NCBI RefSeq assembly: GCF_947495285.1
Contig: NZ_CANLXZ010000014.1
Span: 25,399-89,398, forward strand
DNA: 64,000 nt
Direction of reading: 5' to 3'
Source of the DNA: an uncultured Nonlabens sp.
GTDB lineage: Bacteria > Bacteroidota > Bacteroidia > Flavobacteriales > Flavobacteriaceae
Under the pieces are notes generated by a model that was given only the letters and a program-made list of their open reading frames with translations, was not told the DNA's origin and made no database searches. This document shows positions 43,809 through 52,855 of the stretch, in pieces (within the stretch, counting starts at the first letter, position 1; the number at the start of each line of letters is the position of its first letter). The position numbers were made by a program, and so were the translations under genes.

Positions 43809-44761
43809 AGCTCAACAATTTTAACTCCTCTTTCTTTCAATATTTTATAACCTTTTTTAGGATTATCGATCATATCTCTATCTCCTACTGCTATACATAT
43901 TACATTACAACCTTGGAGATTAATCAAAACAGTACTAAAAAAACTATAAATGATAATGTTTACATTAGGAGAATCTTTCATACAAGTTAATATATAATCT
44001 TCAAATAGTAATTTAGAACTTATTATTTTTATCGATGAACTTAAAGACACGTCTTCTCTAGGATGGGGATAATACTCATCCACTTCTAAATTCCTTAATA
44101 CAGCCTCTACAAAATCATAATCAGCATCTTTTTTTACTTCGAATACAGGTTGTCCAACAAAGATTTTTCTAATCTCACTTTTATTACCGTTCGTTAATTC
44201 TTCCTTATTGAAAAAATTGAATTTTATCACCTTATCAGGTGTAACAAATGGATTATTATCAAAAATAGTAAAATGTTTATCTATCTTATTTCTAATATTA
44301 GTAGGATTACTTTCAACTTGAAATAAAAAATCCTTCAATTTAATCGAAAGTGATTTTTGCTTAATATAATAATGACCTGATTCTGTAAGATTAGCAAGAC
44401 CATCATCAAAAGAACATAAGTTTTGATAAGGTAATTTGTCGATTAATAGATGAATTAAACTATTATCAATTCCAGCTACAAATAGCTTATTAATTTCAAT
44501 TTTCTTTAAATATCGTGATACTATAAGTTTAAATCGAAAAAAATCCAGAATAGATCCTATTTTAGACAACTTCAAAGGTTTAAAAAACAAACATCTGTCT
44601 ACTTTGGCTATTAAAAGGTTGTTATAATAAACTAATTTATCTGTATTGTTCTCATTTAAAATAATGACGTGAAAATTTTCTTCTTTGTAAATATCAACTA
44701 TATGAGCAGCTAACATAACTTGAAATACATTTTTACATACTAAAACATTTGAATTTTTCAT
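43805..44761 (-). CDS. GT52-like sialyl/nonulosonyltransferase
   Basis: The 318-residue GT-B protein has the three short motifs shared by bacterial sialyltransferases of families GT38/GT52/GT80: the acidic DDG (residues 119-121, in CSFDDGLAN), HP (233-234, in YYPHPRED) and the Ser/Thr motif (272-277, YSFFST). The start VLVCKNVFQVMLAAHIV also fits GT52. It lies in the same operon as genes for a CMP-activated nonulosonic acid, so it is the likely transferase that adds legionaminic or a related acid. The acceptor is unknown. Codon use is AT-rich. Confidence 0.68.
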   Translation of the reverse strand: MKNSNVLVCKNVFQVMLAAHIVDIYKEENFHVIILNENNTDKLVYYNNLLIAKVDRCLFFKPLKLSKIGSILDFFRFKLIVSRYLKKIEINKLFVAGIDNSLIHLLIDKLPYQNLCSFDDGLANLTESGHYYIKQKSLSIKLKDFLFQVESNPTNIRNKIDKHFTIFDNNPFVTPDKVIKFNFFNKEELTNGNKSEIRKIFVGQPVFEVKKDADYDFVEAVLRNLEVDEYYPHPREDVSLSSSIKIISSKLLFEDYILTCMKDSPNVNIIIYSFFSTVLINLQGCNVICIAVGDRDMIDNPKKGYKILKERGVKIVEL

Positions 44762-44775
44762 AAATATATAAGGTA

Positions 44776-46068
44776 CTATTTAGAAGTTCTAAAAAATTCC
44801 AACCAAGGCATTTCGTAAACCTTATTACTATAATAAGCGACTAAAAGAAGGTTAATAAAACTGATAAATGCTGTAGAGTATGCGGCACCGATTGCACCTA
44901 TTTTATTTATTAAAAGATAACTAAGAACTACTTGAAGAGACGCACAGAAAAAAGTGATCATAGCGAGATACTTTGTTTTTTTTACAAAGAAAATATAGTT
45001 GACAAAAAACAAATATATTCCTTGAAAAGTTTGAGACAAAATTGCCCAGAAAATAAACTCAGAGGCGCTCGCATACTTATCAGAAAAAAAATATTCTAAA
45101 ATGAAATTTGAACCTATAGTAAAAATAACACACATAACGATTAAACCTACTATTCCATAATAGGCTAATTTAACAAGACCTTCTTTATTTCGATTTAACT
45201 TTTCAATGTTTTTTTCAGTTAATAATTTATACATGTAAGGTAGAAAAGCATTATTAAATGATAATGTGAGAAATGAAATTAATATTCCAAATTGAAAGCC
45301 TGTCGCATATAAGCCGGTTTCAGCTTCGCCAATATATTTAGTAATAAATATTCTATCAACACCTGATCTTAACCAAAAACTCAATGAATGTGGGATTAAA
45401 GGTAAACCGAATGCTAAAATACCGATGATAAAAGTTTTATCATAATTGAACTTTAGGTAACCACGACTATAAATAATATATAAACTTAAAAAACCAAAAA
45501 GCAAACTAGCTATCAACATTCCATCTACTCTACCTATCCAGCCCATTTTATAAACAACAACAAGTGTTAATGATAATCCAATGTCTAAAACAGTTTTAGA
45601 TATTTCATAAACCCCAAAGCTAAATGGTTTATCTTCTAACCTCAACAATGTTAAATTAATTGTTGTGAAAGCAGAAGTCAGAGCCATTAGAACACTTAAA
45701 TATTGGTATGTTTTAGGCAGTTTAAAAAAGGAATAAATTATTTCATTTAAAAAAAATATTCCAATTATTAATATTAAACTCGATATAAGTATAAGTAGTA
45801 TCCCATTAAAAATATACTTTGATAAATCTGTTTTAGACAGTGTAAAATAATTTACACTAATAGCTCCATTTAATCCTAAAATTACAAATATGGATATTAT
45901 AGATAATAGAACACTATAATTTGCAACAATACCATAATCACTAGGTATTAAATAATAACTAAGAACAGGTAAAATTAAAAAAGGAACAGCTTTATTAATC
46001 GCAGCACATAAAGTATATATTAAACTTGATTTAAATAACGGATGATTAAAAATTGCTTTAATATTCAT
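44776..46068 (-). CDS. Wzx-type polysaccharide flippase
   Basis: The 430-residue MATE/MOP-fold membrane protein has twelve or more hydrophobic helices, starting with FKSSLIYTLCAAINKAVPFL and LPVLSYYLIPSDYGIVANY, the N-terminal pattern of polysaccharide biosynthesis (RfbX/Wzx) flippases. It moves the undecaprenyl-linked repeat unit to the periplasm for the nearby Wzy-like polymerase. It lies between the acyltransferase and the GT52-like gene. The substrate is inferred from context. Confidence 0.88.
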   Translation of the reverse strand: MNIKAIFNHPLFKSSLIYTLCAAINKAVPFLILPVLSYYLIPSDYGIVANYSVLLSIISIFVILGLNGAISVNYFTLSKTDLSKYIFNGILLILISSLILIIGIFFLNEIIYSFFKLPKTYQYLSVLMALTSAFTTINLTLLRLEDKPFSFGVYEISKTVLDIGLSLTLVVVYKMGWIGRVDGMLIASLLFGFLSLYIIYSRGYLKFNYDKTFIIGILAFGLPLIPHSLSFWLRSGVDRIFITKYIGEAETGLYATGFQFGILISFLTLSFNNAFLPYMYKLLTEKNIEKLNRNKEGLVKLAYYGIVGLIVMCVIFTIGSNFILEYFFSDKYASASEFIFWAILSQTFQGIYLFFVNYIFFVKKTKYLAMITFFCASLQVVLSYLLINKIGAIGAAYSTAFISFINLLLVAYYSNKVYEMPWLEFFRTSK

Positions 46069-46124
46069 TATTTATTATTTTAATTAATAAATAATGAATA
46101 TAAAGATTACTATCGAATAGAAAA

Positions 46125-47249
46125 TCATGTTTCATCATTCTGTATAGTTTTGTATAGATACTCTTTAACTTTCTTAGTTAAATTAATTTCAGTAAAACGA
46201 CCTAAAGCGATACTGATAATATTAGAAATGAAGAAACCAAATACAAATAAAGCATAAGAATTAATAAAACTGCTAAAATGAGTATGCAAAAAATCCAAAA
46301 TGCTATAATGAATTAAGTACAGAGTAAAGGAATAGCTTGAAATAAAATTTATAATATTAATCATTCTTTCGGAAAAATTAATCCCTTTAAAAATATCAAT
46401 AATTAACCAAAGTGCTATGGCAAGTAAAAAAGCAAAAATTGGATCATAAGCATCCATCTGAAAATACGCTCTAAGAAGAGCAAACATAACTATTATAAAC
46501 AACGAAAATATCTTAAAATTCTGTTTTATTTCGTCTAAGAAATTTGATGAAGATACAACGTACACTAATAAACCAAATATCCAATAAATTGTTAAACCAT
46601 GTCCTCGCCCCATAATTAGATTAAACATAGGCACAATTGAAACAATCAACAGTAAAATAATGTTAGAGAGTTTTATTCTACTCTTGTTATTATTAAAAAT
46701 AACAAGAATTAAATAACCAAAAAATAAGTATATCCACCACTCTATTGCCAATGTCCAAAAAGGCCTCGCTGATCCAAAACTAGTTATAAATTTTTCTGGT
46801 AAAAAAAAGAATAATGGAAAGTCTTGCAACATCAATAGGTTACCAAAAAGTGTTTTTATGTTGTAAGCAGATGAGTAGCTATAAGATTCAGGATTAATTT
46901 TCTGACTTAAAAAATCTATTAAGACGACAAATAATAATGAAGGAACGAAAGCTGAGAAGATCCTGGAAAACCTATCAGCCATATAATATTTAATATTATA
47001 ACTTTTAATTTTAGTCTTTTTTCTAATCGTGGAGTAAGAAATTAAAAAACCTGACAATAGAAAAAATATTAACACAGAAATACTTTGTAACTCAGGAAAA
47101 TATGGTTGTTGTAATAGAGGAAATATAGCAAAGAAACTTATTCCATGACCCAATACAACTACTTGAGCACTTACGCCACGTATAAGATCTAAAATGACTG
47201 AAGATCCACTACTTAACTTATAATTTTTCATATCTAAATTGCTGTCCAT
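46125..47249 (-). CDS. acyltransferase family 3 (OafA-like) membrane protein
   Basis: The 374-residue membrane acyltransferase has about ten helices and the N-terminal motif LDLIRGVSAQVVVLGHGI, with the conserved His of the family, followed by an Arg-rich loop (DRFSRIFSAFVPS). It probably O-acetylates the surface sugar using a cytoplasmic acyl donor. Nonulosonic acids are often O-acetylated, so it may modify the legionaminic-type residue. Two starts are possible (47249, 47231); the second avoids overlap with the SDR gene. Confidence 0.85.
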   Translation of the reverse strand: MDSNLDMKNYKLSSGSSVILDLIRGVSAQVVVLGHGISFFAIFPLLQQPYFPELQSISVLIFFLLSGFLISYSTIRKKTKIKSYNIKYYMADRFSRIFSAFVPSLLFVVLIDFLSQKINPESYSYSSAYNIKTLFGNLLMLQDFPLFFFLPEKFITSFGSARPFWTLAIEWWIYLFFGYLILVIFNNNKSRIKLSNIILLLIVSIVPMFNLIMGRGHGLTIYWIFGLLVYVVSSSNFLDEIKQNFKIFSLFIIVMFALLRAYFQMDAYDPIFAFLLAIALWLIIDIFKGINFSERMINIINFISSYSFTLYLIHYSILDFLHTHFSSFINSYALFVFGFFISNIISIALGRFTEINLTKKVKEYLYKTIQNDET

Positions 47250-47971
47250 CCGCCATCGACCATTAAATTATGACCTGTAATAAACGAAGAGTCATCAGAA
47301 ATTAAAAAACTTATAGGAGGAGCGATTTCAAAAGCATCCCCTAGTCTTCCTAAAGGAGATTTCTCGCTGTATTTTTGAATAAATGAAGGGTGTTGCTGTT
47401 TTTTATCTAATATACCACCAGGAGAGACACAATTTATCCTAACATTATGCTTTCCGTAATATGAAGCCAAATATCTACTAAAATTAATAATACCTCCTTT
47501 AATTGCAGAATATGCACTAGCTGAAGTCCCGCCATAATCTTTGTACAATTCAAAGTCATTCCCTACAACACCATAGATTGATCCTATATTAACGATAGAA
47601 CCTTTTTTTTGATTCTTCATAATCTTTAAAACAGATTGATTGATGTAAAAAATCGCATTGAGTTGCATGTCGACATTAATTCTCCATGAATCCATTTTTA
47701 CATCCTCAAATTTATTACCCCAATCACTAGTGCGAGGATAAGCTAAATTAACTAAGCCATCTATTCGTTTATATTTATCCATGACATAGGATATCAAAAC
47801 ATCTATAGAGTCAGGTTTAGTAACATCATATTCTAACACCTTATCGCAAGCCTCTACATCTACTGCAATTACAATAGCCTTGTTAAATTCTAAATGCTTT
47901 ATAACTTCTTTCCCAATTAAACCATTAGCTCCTGTAACGATAACAATTTTATCTCTTAATCCTCTATACAT
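47234..47971 (-). CDS. SDR oxidoreductase (PtmA-like)
   Basis: The 245-residue short-chain dehydrogenase/reductase has the NAD(P) site VTGANGLIGKEVIKHL, catalytic Ser in NIGSIYGVVG and YxxxK in SAYSAIKGG, then CVSPGGI. It is the last of the nine nonulosonic acid genes, next to an oxidoreductase and a CMP-sugar synthetase, as ptmA is in the Campylobacter legionaminic acid locus. There PtmA and PtmF are thought to act early, at the glucosamine phosphate stage. The exact reaction here is inferred. Confidence 0.82.
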   Translation of the reverse strand: MYRGLRDKIVIVTGANGLIGKEVIKHLEFNKAIVIAVDVEACDKVLEYDVTKPDSIDVLISYVMDKYKRIDGLVNLAYPRTSDWGNKFEDVKMDSWRINVDMQLNAIFYINQSVLKIMKNQKKGSIVNIGSIYGVVGNDFELYKDYGGTSASAYSAIKGGIINFSRYLASYYGKHNVRINCVSPGGILDKKQQHPSFIQKYSEKSPLGRLGDAFEIAPPISFLISDDSSFITGHNLMVDGGWTAI

Positions 47972-48870
47972 AATTTCAATACGTTATAGGCTTCCCAAAC
48001 CTCGTTAAATTTGATGTTTTTATTTAAAATTTCATTTTTAAAAAACGACATTTGATCTAGGTAAGTATCAACTATGTTTTTATTAGATTTAAAAATTATT
48101 ACTCCATCGAAGCTTATTGTGTTCTCGATAACATTCACCAAGTAAGTACCATTTTCGCATAATATTTCCAATGTTCGTTTTGGTTTTCTCCTAAAATAAT
48201 TCAGCGTCACATTAGCACAAAAATCTTTATAAACCAATAAGTAATTTGCGTAATCTACAGCTTCAATATTCAAATGAGATTTACTTCTCAGAGTTTTTGA
48301 TTTAGATAATGGTTCTCCAAATAACCAATACATATAATCCAATTCATGTATTAAGTCTAAATGAACACCACCACCAAGTTCTACTATACTGCTATACGTT
48401 TTTTTATAATCCTGACCTGGTCTCCAATCTGGTAAATATGAACCACAATAACTATTGACTTCGTTAATGACTTTATCTTTAATTAAATTTTTAACTTCCA
48501 TTATGCATTCTAAAAATCTCAAATTACATGCTACATAATTACTAATATTACTTTGATATATAAGTTCTACTAATTGCTCTTCTTTTACACCTATGTTGTT
48601 GAATAAAGGTTTTTCAATAAAAAAAGGTATTTTAAATCTTAAAACATTTTTAATTGTTTCAAAATGACTACTTGTAGGATTCGATATGATACAGAAGTCA
48701 ATTGATATAGTATCAACCTCTTTCAATTCATAAAGGTTAATAATATCATTTATGATTGGAGCATTCTCACTTGATCTTAGAGCATATATTTTCACTTTTG
48801 CATCAATTGCCTGCAACGCGTTAACATGTTTTAAGGCTATAGAACCTAGACCTATTATCAAAACCTTCAT
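47956..48870 (-). CDS. Gfo/Idh/MocA oxidoreductase (PtmF-like position)
   Basis: The 304-residue NAD(P)-dependent dehydrogenase begins VLIIGLGSIALKHVNALQAI (Rossmann site), then IEKPLF with the conserved EKP and the catalytic-domain HDLIHELDYMYWLFG. It overlaps the cytidylyltransferase gene by one base and the SDR gene by 16, so all three are tightly coupled. Campylobacter has an oxidoreductase called PtmF in the same place. Substrate not determined. Confidence 0.8.
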   Translation of the reverse strand: MKVLIIGLGSIALKHVNALQAIDAKVKIYALRSSENAPIINDIINLYELKEVDTISIDFCIISNPTSSHFETIKNVLRFKIPFFIEKPLFNNIGVKEEQLVELIYQSNISNYVACNLRFLECIMEVKNLIKDKVINEVNSYCGSYLPDWRPGQDYKKTYSSIVELGGGVHLDLIHELDYMYWLFGEPLSKSKTLRSKSHLNIEAVDYANYLLVYKDFCANVTLNYFRRKPKRTLEILCENGTYLVNVIENTISFDGVIIFKSNKNIVDTYLDQMSFFKNEILNKNIKFNEVWEAYNVLKLCIED

Positions 48871-49592
48871 TAGTATAATTTAAATCCTAAATTTTCAGTA
48901 TTCCATAAAAACTCCATGAAATCAAAATCAATCGGATTATCTAGGTCAAAACACAAATGATTCATTTCAAATATTAAAGATTTATCGGTAATTGCTGATT
49001 TATAACCATTTTGAAAAAAAACAGACGAATATATATAAAAAGAAGCATTCATATCATACACTTTAGGTGCTGCTTGTCTTGAAAAATGAGAAGCTTTTTT
49101 ACATAATTCATAATAACCTTCATCATTTTTTTCAACCATATTAAAATAAGGGTTTCTTTCAGCTGAATTAACTGAAAAAATATTATTCGCACTTGATTTT
49201 TTTAAAATATCCAATGCTTTTTCTAAATCACCTACTGTTCTTAAAGGAGAAGTTACGTCTAAGTCAATTACAAAATCGTATTCTGTGGCTAATGATTTTT
49301 GCGCATATTTTTTGATATCTATTATAGCATCTATTTTTCCAGCTTGATCAGTGGCTAAAATATCTGGTCTATTGTAACTAAGATTAACATCCTCAAAATT
49401 TAATTTTTTTACTACATTTTTAATCTCATCAGAGTCTGTAGACAAAAAAATGTCAGCATTGAATTTTTGTGCAAATAATTCTGCAGTTTTTAATGAGTAG
49501 TAGATTAAAGGCTTGTTGCCTAATGATTTTATATTCTTACCTGGAATCCCTTTGGAACCGCCACGCGCACAGATAGTAATTAATATTTTCAT
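48870..49592 (-). CDS. legF: CMP-nonulosonic acid cytidylyltransferase (LegF/NeuA-like)
   Basis: The 240-residue enzyme activates a nonulosonic acid with CTP to CMP-sugar. It has the N-terminal ARGGSKGIPGKNIKSLG nucleotide loop, FVIDLDVTSPLRTVGDLEKA with the metal-binding Asp, and NPYFNMV. LegF, PseF and NeuA cannot be separated by eye, and legF is chosen from the neighbours. It is encoded between the PtmE-like and PtmF-like genes, as in the Campylobacter legionaminic acid locus. Confidence 0.86.
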   Translation of the reverse strand: MKILITICARGGSKGIPGKNIKSLGNKPLIYYSLKTAELFAQKFNADIFLSTDSDEIKNVVKKLNFEDVNLSYNRPDILATDQAGKIDAIIDIKKYAQKSLATEYDFVIDLDVTSPLRTVGDLEKALDILKKSSANNIFSVNSAERNPYFNMVEKNDEGYYELCKKASHFSRQAAPKVYDMNASFYIYSSVFFQNGYKSAITDKSLIFEMNHLCFDLDNPIDFDFMEFLWNTENLGFKLY

Positions 49593-49642
49593 TGATAGAT
49601 TTACTTTTTTAGAACTTTATTTATTATAAGATAATAAATAAA

Positions 49643-50686
49643 TTATCTAAAGTGTTTAATAAATTCTTGAGCTTGTTTATAATCAGATGGTTTACCTATA
49701 TCTATCCAAAAACCCAATATAGGATCAAAAACTAGTTTACCACCATCTGCAACTAATTTTTCCATAACATCAGTAATATCACAATATTCATTTTTAGTCA
49801 TTTGATCTATTAATGACCTTTTCAATATATAAATACCAGCATTTGATTGATAAATATAAGAAGGCTTTTCTTTGAAATCTGTTACTATATTATCATCTGT
49901 TTCAAACACAGCATAAGGTACATCTACTTTATATTCGGTAGAGGCTACTACCATATCTGCTTTTTCTTGAAGTAATAGTAGATACATCTCCTCAAAGTTA
50001 ACGCTAGTAAACAAGTCACTATTCATAAGCAATACATGATCTGTATTAAATCTATCAACTAGTTTTAACGCTCCAGCTGTACCTAGTGGCTCGTCTTCCC
50101 ATATGTATTCAATACTAATTCCTTTTGAAGAGCCATCTCCAAAATAGTTTTCTAATTGTTCTCCTAAATATTTAACAGAAATGTAGATCTTCTTAACTCC
50201 ATAACTGATTAAGCGATCTATATTGTGCTCAATTATAGGTTTACCTCCTAATGGCAGCATAGGTTTAGGTATCGTATCAGTTAGTGGACTTAATCTTTTA
50301 CCTCTACCTCCAGCCATTATCATACATTCTAATGGTAAAGTAGACTTTATCTTATCTAGATCTATGATTCTAGATAATGTTCCATCCAGGTGTAAGACTG
50401 GTAATATTTTAATATTTTGCTCTCTATAAACAGATAAATCTATAAAACCTTTATTCTCTATATGGTGTATAAATTCTTTAAAACACACTTCATCAACTGG
50501 TTTGTTAAGATCCTTATCTACGGACAATGATCTTCTTATATCACCATCTGTAATAGAGCCTATTATTTTATTATTCTTATCAGTAACGAAAAGAATTAAC
50601 CTACTTATTTGCCTTATTTGATTAAGTTTATTAAGCGCTTCTAGAATAGTCGCTTTGGCTTCTATAGTAATTTGGTTAAAATTCAT
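49643..50686 (-). CDS. ptmE: CBS-domain sugar-1-phosphate nucleotidyltransferase (PtmE-like)
   Basis: The 347-residue protein has two N-terminal CBS domains (residues 5-115, ITDGDIRRSLSVD) joined to a nucleotidyltransferase domain (MIMAGGRGKRLSPLTDTIPKPMLP at about 122-145, then MNSDLFTSV and EKPSYIYQSNAGIYI). This CBS plus transferase layout is that of PtmE, which makes GDP-glucosamine in the Campylobacter legionaminic acid route. The CBS pair suggests allosteric control by an adenosine ligand. Whether GDP or UDP is used here is open, because the dehydratase at 54625 is of the UDP-type family. Confidence 0.85.
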   Translation of the reverse strand: MNFNQITIEAKATILEALNKLNQIRQISRLILFVTDKNNKIIGSITDGDIRRSLSVDKDLNKPVDEVCFKEFIHHIENKGFIDLSVYREQNIKILPVLHLDGTLSRIIDLDKIKSTLPLECMIMAGGRGKRLSPLTDTIPKPMLPLGGKPIIEHNIDRLISYGVKKIYISVKYLGEQLENYFGDGSSKGISIEYIWEDEPLGTAGALKLVDRFNTDHVLLMNSDLFTSVNFEEMYLLLLQEKADMVVASTEYKVDVPYAVFETDDNIVTDFKEKPSYIYQSNAGIYILKRSLIDQMTKNEYCDITDVMEKLVADGGKLVFDPILGFWIDIGKPSDYKQAQEFIKHFR

Positions 50687-50689
50687 AAA

Positions 50690-51847
50690 TTATAATTTTG
50701 GTAGGTCGTAAAATGGTTTCTTCAATGATGTAGTAGTTATATTCTTTAAAACCTTGATTATTTGTTGTGTTGCCGTGCCGTTTCCATATATATGAGTTTG
50801 GGATTTTATTGCTTTCGCGAAAGCGTCATCTAAACCAGTCTTTAATGCTTTTTTTATATCTTCAAGTTCATTTGCGCATTGTATCACACTCTCTGAGAGT
50901 AAACGTCCTGTCTGACGATCACCTATATTTATAGTAGGTATGTTAAAATACGGCACTTCCAGTATACCACTTGAACTATTCCCCAAGACTAAATCTACAT
51001 TTTCAAGCATACTAAAATATCTGAGTTGCCCTAGTGATTTAACTCCTAAAGATTTAGAATTGTTTAATAATGTATACTCATCAATCATTTCATTAATGAT
51101 TTTTCCGTCTTTATCTGAATTTGCGTGTGTAAAGATCAAGAATGTGTCCTCTAATTCATCGAGTGCTTTTAAAATAGCTTCAAACTGTTTTGCAGCACTA
51201 GAAGATTCTAAAGTTACTGGATGGTAAGTAATTAATATGTTCTTCTTATCAAACTTAAAATTCAAATCATCTTCAAGTTCTTTATCACTCATTAAAGGTA
51301 AACTCTTAATAGAATCTATGCCTATAGCTCCTACATCAAATACCCTATTGGGATGTTCTCCTAGTTGTATAACTCTATCTCTATATTCACTTGCCGCGGT
51401 GAAATGAAGGTAGCTCATTTTAGTTATACTATGCCTTATGCTTTCGTCATAAGCTCCAATAGTTGTTTCTCCACCATGAATATGAATAATAGGTAAGTTT
51501 GCTACAGTAGCCGCTATGGCAGCACCTAATATTTCTGTTCTATCTCCTAAAATTACTAGAAAATCTGGTGAATCTTCGTTGATAATTTTTGAAAAGCCTT
51601 CTATAGCCATAGAAATTGTTCTACTAATGGCTAGACTATCGTCTCCTTCATCTAAGCAAGGAAAGGAGTAATCAATTTTAAATCCTGAGTTGATAATCTC
51701 ATTAATCGTATTCCCAAATCTATCGGACAAATGCATTGCAGTGACCCAAAGAGATGTTGTGAAAAAATCATCATTTTTCAGCTCTTGAATCAATGGTCTT
51801 AACAAACCAAAGTCTGCTCTAGTTCCTGTGGCTACGGCAACTTTCAT
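50690..51847 (-). CDS. legG: hydrolysing NDP-HexNAc 2-epimerase (LegG/NeuC-like)
   Basis: The 385-residue GT-B-fold enzyme both epimerises C2 and releases the nucleotide. Motifs: GTRADFGLLRPLIQEL, HIHGGETTIGAYDESIRHSI, LITYHPVTLES and the NSSSGILEVPYFNIPTINIG loop. NeuC makes ManNAc, while LegG makes 2,4-diacetamido-2,4,6-trideoxy-mannose; the neighbouring dehydratase, aminotransferase and acetyltransferase argue for LegG. An exact palindrome copy at 50810 encodes AFAKA. Confidence 0.88.
   Translation of the reverse strand: MKVAVATGTRADFGLLRPLIQELKNDDFFTTSLWVTAMHLSDRFGNTINEIINSGFKIDYSFPCLDEGDDSLAISRTISMAIEGFSKIINEDSPDFLVILGDRTEILGAAIAATVANLPIIHIHGGETTIGAYDESIRHSITKMSYLHFTAASEYRDRVIQLGEHPNRVFDVGAIGIDSIKSLPLMSDKELEDDLNFKFDKKNILITYHPVTLESSSAAKQFEAILKALDELEDTFLIFTHANSDKDGKIINEMIDEYTLLNNSKSLGVKSLGQLRYFSMLENVDLVLGNSSSGILEVPYFNIPTINIGDRQTGRLLSESVIQCANELEDIKKALKTGLDDAFAKAIKSQTHIYGNGTATQQIIKVLKNITTTSLKKPFYDLPKL
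50810..50825. repeat. iterated palindrome, copy inside legG
   Basis: TGCTTTCGCGAAAGCG contains the exact 14-bp core and encodes D-A-F-A-K-A-I. It is the first copy to the right of the 12.6-kb gap without any. Confidence 0.88.
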
Positions 51848-52855
51848 TTAAATATTTATTAAATCATCGATGCTATAATCCTTATTTGATGTAGCTCCTA
51901 ATACTTCATCCCACTTCATGGGACTTATTCCTGTTCCTGGTCTTTTAATACCTATATTATCAATGGTTAATACTTCACCACTTTTTATAGGAGCTATAGC
52001 TACAATACTTTTTCTAGCTACAGGCCTATTTTTTAATTCAGATGGTGACGGTTCTTTTATACCTGAACCACTGATAGCCGTTTCAATATTCCTAATGGAT
52101 TCTACCATTTGCTTGAGTTCAAGTGGTTCTAATGAGGCAAGATGATCAGGACCTGGCAAATTTCTATCTAAAGTAAAATGTTTTTCAATTACGGTTGCTC
52201 CTAGAGCCGTGGCAGCAACAGGAACTTCAATTCCTAACGTATGATCAGAATATCCTATAGAAACATCTAATTTTCTTTGTATATCTAACATTGCTAGTAA
52301 ATTAACATCCTTCATAGGAGTTGGATACTCTGTATTACAATGTAAAATAGTTATATTTTCTTTTAAGACACCACAATCAAGCATTACCTTAAAAGCATCA
52401 GTAACTTCTTTCATAGAGGCCATTCCTGTACTTAAGATAATTTGTTTGAAATTTTCGGCCATCGTCCTCAAATAAGGCAAATTAGTCAACTCACCTGATG
52501 GGACTTTAGCTAGCTCTATTCCTACGCTTTTTAAAAACAGCAAACTATCAATATCAAATCCTGTAGATAAAAATTTTACGTTTCTTTTTTCACAATGCTC
52601 AATTAACTCAAAATGCATTTGCTTAGATAACTCTAACTTTTTAAGCATATCGAATTGACTACTATCATCATTAGTATTTTCAACTTGATAGTAAGCTTTT
52701 TTAGAATTTTGTGTTACTAACTTGTTAGCTTTAAAGGTTTGAAACTTCACATAATCTACTTTAGCGTCTGCCGCGGCATCAATTAATTGTTTTGCCTTTT
52801 CTATGTCACCATTATGGTTCACTCCAGCTTCAGCTATTATAATTATCTTTTTCAT
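51848..52855 (-). CDS. legI: legionaminic/N-acetylneuraminic acid synthase (LegI/NeuB family)
   Basis: The 335-residue enzyme condenses phosphoenolpyruvate with the free six-carbon sugar to make the nine-carbon acid. The TIM-barrel (1-250) has IAEAGVNHNGDIEKAKQLID, ILSTGMASMKEV and EKHFTLDRNLPGPDH; the C-terminal SAF/antifreeze domain (280-335) has ARKSIVAIAPIKSGEVLT and RPGTGISPM. The start at 52855 is chosen because MKKIIIIAEAG fits the family and overlaps the upstream stop as ATGA; the frame to 52882 adds nine residues. Specificity for Leg over Neu is inferred from the operon. Confidence 0.91.
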   Translation of the reverse strand: MKKIIIIAEAGVNHNGDIEKAKQLIDAAADAKVDYVKFQTFKANKLVTQNSKKAYYQVENTNDDSSQFDMLKKLELSKQMHFELIEHCEKRNVKFLSTGFDIDSLLFLKSVGIELAKVPSGELTNLPYLRTMAENFKQIILSTGMASMKEVTDAFKVMLDCGVLKENITILHCNTEYPTPMKDVNLLAMLDIQRKLDVSIGYSDHTLGIEVPVAATALGATVIEKHFTLDRNLPGPDHLASLEPLELKQMVESIRNIETAISGSGIKEPSPSELKNRPVARKSIVAIAPIKSGEVLTIDNIGIKRPGTGISPMKWDEVLGATSNKDYSIDDLINI

